From: Methylococcaceae bacterium
Lineage (GTDB): Bacteria; Pseudomonadota; Gammaproteobacteria; Methylococcales; Methylococcaceae
Direction of reading: 5' to 3'
Assembly: GCA_005792805.1 (NCBI GenBank)
Contig: SXQV01000115.1
Coordinates: forward strand, 1 to 6,991
DNA length: 6,991 bases
The notes beneath the pieces are model-generated. The model saw nothing but the letters and a program-made list of their open reading frames with translations. It was not told the DNA's origin and did not search any database. Both the position numbers and the translations under genes were made by a program. Positions 1 through 5,934 of the stretch are shown here, piece after piece (within the stretch, counting starts at the first letter, position 1; the number at the start of each line of letters is the position of its first letter).

Positions 1-124
1 GGGCACCCGTTGGGTGGTCGTCCTTGGCCGCTTCAGAAAGGCCATCATCGGATGACTCTTCCAGACCTCCTTCCCGGAAGTGCGTGGCAGTCTACCACCA
101 CACCCTACCCTGTCAAATAAAAAT

Positions 125-141
125 TGCGACATTTTGTCGCA
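125..141. promoter_or_regulatory. Perfect 7-3-7 palindrome, candidate operator of fccAB
   Basis: The sequence TGCGACA-TTT-TGTCGCA is an exact inverted repeat with a three-base centre, 53 bases before the annotated fccA start. It sits in an otherwise A+T-rich stretch, which is typical for an operator. It also fits the loose GCGNC-Nx-GNCGC pattern described for the RegA/PrrA/RoxR family of redox response regulators, with five bases between half-sites. Regulation by such a factor is inference. I see no clear -35/-10 pair that would place the site relative to transcription start. Confidence 0.4.
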
Positions 142-157
142 CCTCTTTTCTCATGCG

Positions 158-186
158 GCTTCCGGCACGGAGCGTCTTTGTTTTTT
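158..186 (+). terminator. Terminator-like hairpin with T tract in the fccA leader
   Basis: GCTTCCG (158-164) pairs with CGGAGC (168-173) through a GCA loop and one bulged T. The tract TCTTTGTTTTTT follows at 175-186. This is the shape of an intrinsic terminator reading rightwards. It ends only eight bases before the annotated fccA ATG. Either it ends an upstream gene that lies mostly outside the window, with fccA transcribed from a start further right, or it acts as an attenuator in the fccAB leader. The imperfect stem limits confidence. Confidence 0.4.
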
Positions 187-194
187 AGGCTCAA

Positions 195-584
195 ATGGCA
201 TTCCTCTACGCTAGAATCACTAGAATGCGGTCGTCTATCCGGCACTTAGCCCAACGCCAAATAAATAGCAAGCCATTGAATAATATAGCTAAATCAACAA
301 CCCACTGGTTATCGATCTCATACCTGGTCATGGCTGGACACGCCCATGCCGCGAATGCTGAAATCGAGACCATAGCTCACAGCTGCGCGGGCTGCCATGG
401 AACACGGGGGAATGGCCATCGCTCATTACCGGCCATCAGGGGCATGGATCGCAATCAGTTTGTGGAAGCCATGCGCGGGTTTAAGAACGATCATCGGACA
501 GCAACCGTCATGGGCCGCATTGCCAGAGGCTTTAGCGAGGCAGAGCTGTTGAAGCTGGCTGATTATTTTTCTGAAAGTCACTGA
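195..584 (+). CDS. fccA: Monoheme cytochrome c subunit of flavocytochrome c sulfide dehydrogenase
   Basis: This is the probable electron-accepting haem subunit of periplasmic sulfide dehydrogenase; it takes electrons from the FAD of FccB. The 129-residue product has one haem c motif, CAGCH at residues 64-68, with H68 as proximal ligand. M106 in TVMGRIARGFSEAEL is the likely distal ligand, a segment typical of FccA proteins. With one haem it resembles the small Chlorobium-type subunit, not the diheme Allochromatium one. Residues 38-53 form a short hydrophobic segment ending in AHAANA, a plausible Sec signal peptidase site. The start is uncertain. The ATG at 195 has no clear Shine-Dalgarno and gives a long 37-residue n-region; ATG 225 is an alternative, and TTG 276 would give a normal-length signal peptide. 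fccB follows after two bases, so the two are surely co-transcribed. Confidence 0.85.
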   Translation: MAFLYARITRMRSSIRHLAQRQINSKPLNNIAKSTTHWLSISYLVMAGHAHAANAEIETIAHSCAGCHGTRGNGHRSLPAIRGMDRNQFVEAMRGFKNDHRTATVMGRIARGFSEAELLKLADYFSESH

Positions 585-586
585 AT

Positions 587-1867
587 ATGCCGACCATCTC
601 GCGCAGGCATTTTCTGTCGCTCGGACTCGGTTGCGGCGGCCTGCTGCTGGATGCCTGCTGGCAAACTCAAGGAACCGCCAACCATCTCGACAGAGCCAAA
701 GTGATCGTTGCAGGTGGCGGATTTGCCGGCCTTAATGCGGCAAAGGCATTGAAACGAATCGCACCCGAACTTCACGTGACATTGGTCGAAAAAAAAGCGG
801 CCTACTTGAGTTGTCCGGGTTCAAACCAGGTCATCGCTGGAATGATGCCATTTAGCGCACTGGCTCATGATGTGGCCAGCGGCGCAACCAAAATGGGGGT
901 CAATGTGCTCGCCAGCACCATCATCGGGATTGATCCACAAAAGAAAAACATCACGCTGACGGATGGCACCCAGCTGCCCTATGATCGCCTGATCCTGGCA
1001 CCAGGCATTGATTTCCGCTGGGACGCCATCGAGGGTTATAACGAGGCCGCCAGCAAGCACATCCCCCATGCGTGGAAAGCCGGCGCTCAAACCCTGCTAC
1101 TCCAGCACCAGCTCCGGGCCATGCGCACGGGCGGTATAGTTGCCATCACCGTACCGGACAACCCGTACCGCTGTCCGCCGGGCCCTTATGAGCGAGCCTC
1201 GCTGATCGCGCATTTTCTAAAAAACCACAACCCACGTGCCAAAATTCTGATTTTAGATGCCAAGTCCAGGTTTTCGAAACAGGCGGCTTTCACCCATGCC
1301 TGGCAAAAAATCTACCCCGGCATGGTGGAATGGATCTCGTCTGAACACGAAGGCCGGATCGATCATATCGATACCCGACATCGCATTGTTCATACGGAGT
1401 TCAACCACCATAAGGCGGACGTGCTGAATGTGATTCCACCACAGCGCGCCGGGAAGCTGGTGGAACTGGCCGATTTGCAAGACCCGACGGGTTGGTGCCC
1501 CGTGACCCCCCTGACCTTCGAGTCGGTGAAAGCTCCGGGCATTCACATTATTGGCGATGCCTGCATCGCAACCCCAATGCCAAAATCAGCCTTTGCCGCC
1601 CAGTCACAGTCGCGAGCCTGCGCATCCGCTGTCGTTGCACTTTTGTCAGGGAAAACCCCGACTCATCCTATATTGATCAATCACTGCTATAGCTTTGTTG
1701 ATCCCGAGCGGGCCATTTCAGTCACCGGAGTTTACAGCTATCAGCCATCGGGCAAGATGCTCGAAACGCTGTCCAGTGGTGAAACCGCCCCCGATGGAGA
1801 CTGGCGACAGGAGGGGATATACGCAAGCGACTGGTATGGGCTGATGATGAAAGAAACTTTTGATTGA
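587..1867 (+). CDS. fccB: Sulfide dehydrogenase flavin subunit (flavocytochrome c, FCSD)
   Basis: This is the FAD subunit that oxidises sulfide to zero-valent sulfur in the periplasm and reduces FccA. The 426-residue length is normal for the family. A twin-arginine signal is visible (SRRHFL, residues 5-10, then a hydrophobic core), consistent with export of a folded flavoprotein. The Rossmann FAD motif is VIVAGGGFAGLNAA (39-52), and the second FAD motif is IIGDAC (321-326). C76 in YLSCPGSN lies where Allochromatium FccB binds FAD covalently. C196 (YRCPPGPYERA) and C304 (GWCPV) match the redox-active cysteine pair. IPPQRAGK (283-290) and the C-terminal SDWYGLMMKETFD are also family-typical. 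C16, C24, C326, C345 and C367 are further cysteines. Two bases separate it from fccA and no strong ribosome site precedes it, so translational coupling is likely. Confidence 0.95.
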   Translation: MPTISRRHFLSLGLGCGGLLLDACWQTQGTANHLDRAKVIVAGGGFAGLNAAKALKRIAPELHVTLVEKKAAYLSCPGSNQVIAGMMPFSALAHDVASGATKMGVNVLASTIIGIDPQKKNITLTDGTQLPYDRLILAPGIDFRWDAIEGYNEAASKHIPHAWKAGAQTLLLQHQLRAMRTGGIVAITVPDNPYRCPPGPYERASLIAHFLKNHNPRAKILILDAKSRFSKQAAFTHAWQKIYPGMVEWISSEHEGRIDHIDTRHRIVHTEFNHHKADVLNVIPPQRAGKLVELADLQDPTGWCPVTPLTFESVKAPGIHIIGDACIATPMPKSAFAAQSQSRACASAVVALLSGKTPTHPILINHCYSFVDPERAISVTGVYSYQPSGKMLETLSSGETAPDGDWRQEGIYASDWYGLMMKETFD

Positions 1868-1987
1868 GAAGCCTAACAGGTTAGACGGCATATCAAAGCC
1901 CCTCCCATGATGCTGGCGACATACAGTTAATTGCTCTTATGCCAGGGTTGATCCGTATAGCCCAACTTGGGCGGCCGATATTCAGAC
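1868..1987. other. Convergent gap between fccB and the DUF4202 gene
   Basis: The gap holds two small inverted repeats: CTAAC-AG-GTTAG at 1873-1884 and GCCCAA-C-TTGGGC at 1960-1972. Neither is followed by a T run on either strand, so I do not call an intrinsic terminator. Transcription from the two sides may end by another route. Confidence 0.3.
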
Positions 1988-2572
1988 CTAGCCCAAAGCC
2001 CGGGCCAATAGCACCTGAATGGGTTGCGGAAATGGTAGCTGCAACGCCAACGCATGCCCTTTTTCCGACATTTTCCCCCAGGTTTTTCTAACAATAACAA
2101 TCAATTTCTCGGCATCTTGGTTAGCCGCGAAATCGGCAAAGTAGTTTTCGAGAAATACCAGGCAAATGACGTCTTCCAATGCCTGCGCCTCAACATCGGT
2201 CTTGATGCCGCGCTTCTGCAGCAGCGACCTGACACGATCGATGGCTGATTGCTCGTACCCCGCATCCCGCATCAATGCCGCCACGCAGTCAGCATGAAAG
2301 CCATAGAGATACGTTCGCCATTGCAGGTAGCCCGTGCGAGTGGCCGGATAGCTGTCGCGGGGAACTTCCCATCGCCGTATATGCTGCCCGCGAGCAGCAA
2401 TCCTTAGAAACTCCGAGGGTTCGAGGCAAACTCTTTCCAGCCAGGCGGACATGCGTTCCCCGTACAGCAGCGCCCTCGGCTGAGCAACGCCATCCAGCAC
2501 ATCAACATTTGGGTCGGCAGCATTCGCCTCATCAATCCACCCGATTACTGTTACCAATCGTTTTATTGTCAT
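1988..2572 (-). CDS. DUF4202 family protein
   Basis: The 194-residue protein matches, from memory, the conserved pattern of DUF4202, a cytoplasmic family of unknown function. The recognisable blocks are IDEANAADPN (13-22), ERMSAWLERV (39-48), the ARGQHIRRWEVPRDSYP block (60-76), GYLQWR (81-86), FHAD (92-95), LEDVICLVFLENYFADF (132-148) and RKTWGKMS (162-169). It is almost all helical, with no signal peptide or membrane segment. H64, H93/D95 and E133-D134 are spaced in a way that recalls HD-domain phosphohydrolases; that link is my inference. The start at 2572 has a purine-rich AAGAAG close upstream. The gene stands alone, convergent to fccB and divergent from surE, so its role cannot be read from an operon partner. 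Confidence 0.85.
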   Translation of the reverse strand: MTIKRLVTVIGWIDEANAADPNVDVLDGVAQPRALLYGERMSAWLERVCLEPSEFLRIAARGQHIRRWEVPRDSYPATRTGYLQWRTYLYGFHADCVAALMRDAGYEQSAIDRVRSLLQKRGIKTDVEAQALEDVICLVFLENYFADFAANQDAEKLIVIVRKTWGKMSEKGHALALQLPFPQPIQVLLARALG

Positions 2573-2698
2573 CGCTTCTTACCAAAAGTTGATCTGATTT
2601 TCGCCATCAATCATGCCTAAAATCATGCGACTCATGTTAACGCCACCCACAGGAGAACATGCGCTGGTGTAAAATCAGTCGCTTGAACGAGGGATCCG
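2573..2698. promoter_or_regulatory. Divergent promoter region between DUF4202 gene and surE
   Basis: This gap must drive both flanking genes. It contains an exact direct repeat, AATCATGC at 2609-2616 and 2621-2628, offset by 12 bases; a third TCATG occurs at 2632-2636. TAAAAT at 2670-2675 is a candidate -10 for surE (five of six consensus matches), but no good -35 lies 16-18 bases upstream. AGGAG at 2651-2655 precedes an 18-codon frame, ATG 2659 to TAG 2715, which runs across the surE start. I cannot say whether it is translated. Confidence 0.35.
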
Positions 2699-3457
2699 AT
2701 GCATATTCTGCTTAGCAATGACGATGGATACTCCGCCGAAGGCCTCAAGGTCTTGGCGAGTGCGCTGGGAGCGCATGTGGACATCACTGTGGTAGCCCCG
2801 GAAGGCAACCGAAGCGGGGCCAGCAACTCTCTGACTCTGGAGGTACCCCTAAGAGTCAGCAAGGCGGAAAACGGCTTCATCAAGGTAAACGGCACACCCA
2901 CGGACTGCGTCCACCTTGCCATCACCGGATTGCTGGATCGCGAACCTGACATGGTCTTCGCGGGTATTAATCATGGTTCCAATCTAGGTGACGACGTTAT
3001 TTATTCCGGGACAGTCGCCGCTGCCACCGAGGGCCGTTTCCTAGGACTGCCTGCTGTCGCCATCTCGCTCGCCTCTCAGTCTCATGTCCCCAGACATTTC
3101 GAGACAGCAGGTCGTGTAGCTGTGTCGCTATTGGAGCGCATCCGTCGATATCCGCTGCCGGCGGACACGATTCTCAACGTCAACGTCCCCGACCGACCCT
3201 GGCATGAACTGAGAGGATTCAAGGCCTGTCGACTAGGACAACGCCACAAAGCAGAACCCGTAATCCGGGCCAAAGATCCTCGCGGGCGCGAGCTCTACTG
3301 GGTCGGCGCGGCGGGGCCGGAGCAGGATGCAGGGCCAGGTACCGATTTCCACGCCATCCGCGAGAACTATGTCTCGGTCACCCCATTGCAAATCGACCTG
3401 ACGCGATACGACCGAATCGATACATTAGCTCACTGGCTAGAAGGCAACCCAGCCTGA
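2699..3457 (+). CDS. surE: 5'/3'-nucleotidase SurE
   Basis: SurE is a cytoplasmic metal-dependent phosphatase that removes phosphate from nucleoside monophosphates; it is linked to stationary-phase survival. The 252 residues match the usual length (E. coli about 253). The metal site is complete: D8 and D9 in SNDDGY, S39 in GNRSGASNSLT, and N95 in GINHGSNLGDDVIYSGT (89-105). GTPTDCVHLA (65-74) is the family nucleotide-site segment. GAGGG at 2689-2693, five bases before the ATG, is a good ribosome site and fixes the start. The stop overlaps an upstream ATG of pcm (TGATG at 3455-3459), so the two genes form an operon. Confidence 0.97.
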   Translation: MHILLSNDDGYSAEGLKVLASALGAHVDITVVAPEGNRSGASNSLTLEVPLRVSKAENGFIKVNGTPTDCVHLAITGLLDREPDMVFAGINHGSNLGDDVIYSGTVAAATEGRFLGLPAVAISLASQSHVPRHFETAGRVAVSLLERIRRYPLPADTILNVNVPDRPWHELRGFKACRLGQRHKAEPVIRAKDPRGRELYWVGAAGPEQDAGPGTDFHAIRENYVSVTPLQIDLTRYDRIDTLAHWLEGNPA

Positions 3458-3483
3458 TGCACCAGCGGATCGAGGGCATCGGC

Positions 3484-4116
3484 ATGACATCCCGCCGCAC
3501 CCGGGAGCGTCTGATCACACGACTGAAAGAACAGGGCATAAGCCACCCGACCGTACTCAAGGCGATGCTGGAAACACCGCGCCACCTGTTTGTAGAAGAC
3601 GCTCTTGCTAGTCGGGCTTATGAAGACACCGCTCTCCCAATCGGTTTTAACCAAACCATCTCCCAGCCTTACATCGTGGCCCGCATGACCGAGCTTCTGT
3701 TGGAGTCAGGCCCGCTGGACAAGGTACTGGAAGTTGGTACCGGGTCCGGGTACCAGACGGCTATCCTGGCCCAGTTGGTAAATCGAGTTCATTCCGTTGA
3801 ACGTATCTACCCACTTCAGCAACGCGCCAGACGGTGTCTGCAGGACTTGAACTTGCGGAATATCCGACTGAAACACAGCGACGGCGGCTGGGGCTGGGAT
3901 GAGTACGCACCATATGACGCCATCCTGGCAACGGCGGCACCCAACGAAATTCCCGAAACTCTACTGTCCCAGATGGCCCGGCGCGGCGTGATGGTGATTC
4001 CTGTAGGTCAGGGGCGTACTCAAATTCTGAAACGCATCACCCGGACTGAGATTGGCTTTGAGGTTGAGGAAATAGAGCCCGTCAATTTCGTCCCGTTCCT
4101 GCCAGGCCTCTACTGA
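3484..4116 (+). CDS. pcm: Protein-L-isoaspartate O-methyltransferase
   Basis: This enzyme repairs aged proteins: it methylates L-isoaspartyl residues with S-adenosylmethionine so they can revert to aspartate. The 210-residue product carries QTISQPY (57-63, with the conserved Ser60), the SAM-binding motif VLEVGTGSGYQTA (81-93), SVERI (104-108) and the C-terminal FVPF (202-205). I chose the start at 3484 because GAGGG at 3472-3476 sits seven bases upstream and MTSRR aligns with the E. coli start MVSRR. A start at 3457 would add nine residues (MHQRIEGIG) and overlap the surE stop as TGATG; it remains possible. surE-pcm is the classical gammaproteobacterial pair, but nlpD and rpoS, which usually follow, are absent and a convergent fmdB-type gene is there instead. 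Confidence 0.95.
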   Translation: MTSRRTRERLITRLKEQGISHPTVLKAMLETPRHLFVEDALASRAYEDTALPIGFNQTISQPYIVARMTELLLESGPLDKVLEVGTGSGYQTAILAQLVNRVHSVERIYPLQQRARRCLQDLNLRNIRLKHSDGGWGWDEYAPYDAILATAAPNEIPETLLSQMARRGVMVIPVGQGRTQILKRITRTEIGFEVEEIEPVNFVPFLPGLY

Positions 4117-4149
4117 GACCGATCACGTTACTAACGGCGAAGACTCAAC

Positions 4150-4437
4150 TCAGGTTGTTGCAGGTTTGCTGCTTGCCCCTGACTCGGACGAGGCAGTCGT
4201 ATTGCTGGAAGCATTGCCAGCCTCACCACCAGCCAGATTCTTTTTCTTGTCTTTGCTACCTTTAAAATCGGTCTCATACCAGCCACCGCCCTTGAGGCGA
4301 AACCCAGCGGCGGAAATCAACTTGGTCAGTTCCAGATCCCCGCAAGTCGGGCACTCCTTGAGGGGATCATCAGAAAGCTTCTGAATTGCCTCCAACTCGT
4401 GACCACAAGATTTACACTGATACTCATAGATAGGCAT
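4150..4437 (-). CDS. FmdB-family zinc-ribbon regulatory protein
   Basis: This is a small cytoplasmic protein of the FmdB/putative regulatory family, whose molecular role is not well established. The 95 residues begin MPIYEYQC, the family signature. Two CxxC pairs (C8/C11 in CKSC, C29/C32 in CPTC) form the zinc ribbon, and GGGWYETDFKG (50-60) is the other conserved block. The tail from about residue 70 is low-complexity Ala, Ser, Thr and Gly. The frame stays open upstream to an ATG at 4530, but the start at 4437 is right: it matches the family N-terminus and has GGAG (complement of 4444-4447) six bases upstream. In many proteobacteria this gene precedes aspS; here it is a single gene convergent with pcm and divergent from the Nudix gene. 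Confidence 0.93.
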   Translation of the reverse strand: MPIYEYQCKSCGHELEAIQKLSDDPLKECPTCGDLELTKLISAAGFRLKGGGWYETDFKGSKDKKKNLAGGEAGNASSNTTASSESGASSKPATT

Positions 4438-4557
4438 GGAAATCTCCGGAAACAATCTGAATAGAGCTCTAGAGACGGGGCCGGTCGTTTCCAGCCACCG
4501 CGATACGCTAAAGCGCCGATAAGGGGCCATTTTACACTGCCTGAGTAAGCAAAGCCG
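4438..4557. promoter_or_regulatory. Divergent promoter region between fmdB-type and Nudix genes
   Basis: About 120 bases separate the two divergent starts. On the - strand GTGTAAAAT (complement of 4529-4537) offers a TAAAAT -10-like hexamer for the fmdB-type gene; the same nine-base string occurs upstream of surE at 2667-2675. I find no clear -35 at 16-18 bases. For the Nudix gene only a weak GAG-containing ribosome site precedes the ATG at 4558. Confidence 0.3.
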
Positions 4558-5118
4558 ATGGAAAGCACCTGCGCGCCTTCAGATTTGTCACCGGCAATCC
4601 CATCCGTCGGCGTGGGCGGCTTAGTATTCGACAATGAAGGTCGCGTGCTTCTTGTCCGCCGGAAGCGTCCGCCTCAGGCCGGTTTATGGCACATCCCCGG
4701 CGGTCGGCTTGAGCCGGGCGAAACGCTGGCCGAATGCTGCCGCCGCGAAGTACGCGAGGAAACCGGGATCGAAGTGGCCCCTTCACACATACTGGCCGTC
4801 GCTGATCGGACTATTGAGGGATTTCACTACATCATCATTGACTTCATAGCGCAGCTGACATCTCAGTCGCCACGACAGCCCAGCCCATCCTCGGATGCTG
4901 CGGATGCCCGCTGGATTCATCCTGATAACCTAGGGGAGTATTCTCTGGTAGCCGGGCTGGAAGCAGTGATACGCGCTGGTCAGTCATCCCCGGCCAAAAC
5001 CTTGCCAACAGGGCTCCATTCCGACGCAGAGTACAGCTGGCTTTTCACCTCAGTCAATTGCGGAAATCAGCGCATTCTTGAAACTTGCGCGCTCAAACCG
5101 GGACTAACGCGAGACTGA
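4558..5118 (+). CDS. Nudix hydrolase
   Basis: Nudix enzymes cleave nucleoside diphosphates linked to another group, using Mg2+. The 186-residue protein contains an intact Nudix box at residues 49-71. It has the form G-x5-E-x7-REVREETGI, with the catalytic glutamates in REVREE (63-68). LVRRKRPPQAGLWHIPGG (32-49) leads into the box, as in MutT and ADP-ribose pyrophosphatase-like members. The substrate cannot be told from the sequence. After the usual domain, which ends near residue 140, there is a tail of some 45 residues with two cysteines that I do not recognise. The DUF2231 gene follows after 51 bases on the same strand, so the two may be co-transcribed, although no functional link is obvious. 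Confidence 0.92.
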   Translation: MESTCAPSDLSPAIPSVGVGGLVFDNEGRVLLVRRKRPPQAGLWHIPGGRLEPGETLAECCRREVREETGIEVAPSHILAVADRTIEGFHYIIIDFIAQLTSQSPRQPSPSSDAADARWIHPDNLGEYSLVAGLEAVIRAGQSSPAKTLPTGLHSDAEYSWLFTSVNCGNQRILETCALKPGLTRD

Positions 5119-5169
5119 TCGAGATTACAGAAAAACACACCCAAAGAATCAAAACAAAACAATATATCC

Positions 5170-5850
5170 ATGGCAAATTACCCTACAGACTTAGCTGGCT
5201 TTTGCCTGACAGATATCCTTCCCGCCGTGCATGGGGGCCATAGCGACGGTGGCGGGCTAGTGAGCGTAATTGATCATTTCCTGGCAACATTAACCCGGAA
5301 TCAACCGAGTTCATGGAATCTGCTAGGTGGCATCGAAACCCTGGAGGCCAATCTTCACCCAATATTTCTGCATTTTCCTATTGCCTTTCTGTTCAGTTTC
5401 CTGCTGATCGAACTTTATGGTCTGGTTTTTAAGAAACCGGAAATCCGGCGTTGGGCCAACGGTCTGTTATATCTTGGAGGGGTAACAGCAATACTGACTG
5501 TGATTTCCGGGCTGATAGCGGCAGAAAGGGTTCCTCATGGCGCACAAGTGCATGAGATCATGCAATGGCATCAACGTGCCGGAATCACAGTTGCGGTCTT
5601 GGCAGCTGCATTGGGTATCTGGCGCCGTGCAGGCGGAGTTCCGGAATCAGCCATGGCGCTGGCGCTCAGCATGGTTGTAACCCTGATCATCGGCGGAGTA
5701 CTTTTACTCGGCGCCGACATGGGAGGGATGATGGTTTATCAGCATGGAGTGGGCGTAAGGAGCCTACAATCAGCCAGCGAACACCAACATCACTTACATA
5801 ACGGCGGAACGCCGACCTCACCGTCTCCCAAAAACCCACTCGCACCATGA
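5170..5850 (+). CDS. DUF2231 family inner-membrane protein
   Basis: This 226-residue integral membrane protein belongs, by its visible signature, to the DUF2231 family of unknown function. The family core starts with NLHPIFLHFPIAF (61-73) and ends with GADMGGMMVYQHGVGV (181-196). Four membrane helices are visible at about 63-87, 97-117, 137-153 and 161-181. Conserved histidines H63, H68, H123, H128, H134 and H192 lie at or near helix ends and could bind metal or haem; this is inference. The first 58 residues precede the core and are His/Gly-rich in part (HGGHSDGGG, 21-29). The C-terminus adds EHQHHLH (204-210) and a Pro/Ser tail. No good ribosome site precedes ATG 5170. A GTG at codon 31, after GGTGGCGGG, is a possible alternative start. 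Confidence 0.85.
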   Translation: MANYPTDLAGFCLTDILPAVHGGHSDGGGLVSVIDHFLATLTRNQPSSWNLLGGIETLEANLHPIFLHFPIAFLFSFLLIELYGLVFKKPEIRRWANGLLYLGGVTAILTVISGLIAAERVPHGAQVHEIMQWHQRAGITVAVLAAALGIWRRAGGVPESAMALALSMVVTLIIGGVLLLGADMGGMMVYQHGVGVRSLQSASEHQHHLHNGGTPTSPSPKNPLAP

Positions 5851-5934
5851 ACAGTTAGCGAAGACCGATGTCCGTGCAACGCATCGTGGTGCTTTCCACT
5901 CAGACTACTTGCTCCGAGGAACTCACTTGGCTTA
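5851..5934. other. Convergent gap between DUF2231 and NlpE-like genes
   Basis: The only stem I find is CGATG/CATCG, with a loop of 11 bases, near the left end. No T run follows on either strand, so no intrinsic terminator is called. Confidence 0.25.

Larger units (their letters stand above)
1..194. other. Leader/intergenic region upstream of fccA; no supportable gene
   Basis: No reading frame here has both a convincing start and recognisable protein content. Frame 1 is open from the window edge to a TAA at 118-120, giving 39 codons rich in Pro, Trp and His. It could be the tail of a gene from outside the window, but I do not recognise it. The stretch holds small inverted repeats at 4-16 (CACCC-GTT-GGGTG) and 70-80 (CTTCC-C-GGAAG). 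It also holds the palindrome at 125-141 and the terminator-like hairpin at 158-186, listed separately. Confidence 0.4.

Noticed and set aside
10..16. GTTGGGT fits the integron attC core GTTRRRY
   Set aside because: A seven-base degenerate match is expected by chance, no partner core site or cassette structure is visible, and the left side is cut off.
1..72. Reverse-strand gene start: perfect AAGGAGGT (complement of 65-72) before ATG at 48
   Set aside because: The gap to the ATG is 16 bases, too long for a normal ribosome site, and no start codon lies at the right distance.
644..661. Possible lipobox (LLLDAC, C24) at the end of the FccB signal region
   Set aside because: Asp at that position does not fit the lipobox consensus, and the twin-arginine motif with family knowledge points to a soluble periplasmic subunit.
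578..1692. Open frames on both strands inside fccB
   Set aside because: They are shadows of the clear FccB coding frame and resemble no protein family.
1873..1972. Inverted repeats after fccB as terminators
   Set aside because: Loops of one or two bases and no T run on either strand.
2054..2592. Plus-strand open frames opposite the DUF4202 gene
   Set aside because: They lack family features, while the reverse frame is a full-length match to a conserved family.
4438..4530. Longer FmdB-type protein starting at 4530
   Set aside because: The added 31 residues do not resemble the family, whose N-terminus is MPIYEY, and the inner ATG has its own ribosome site.
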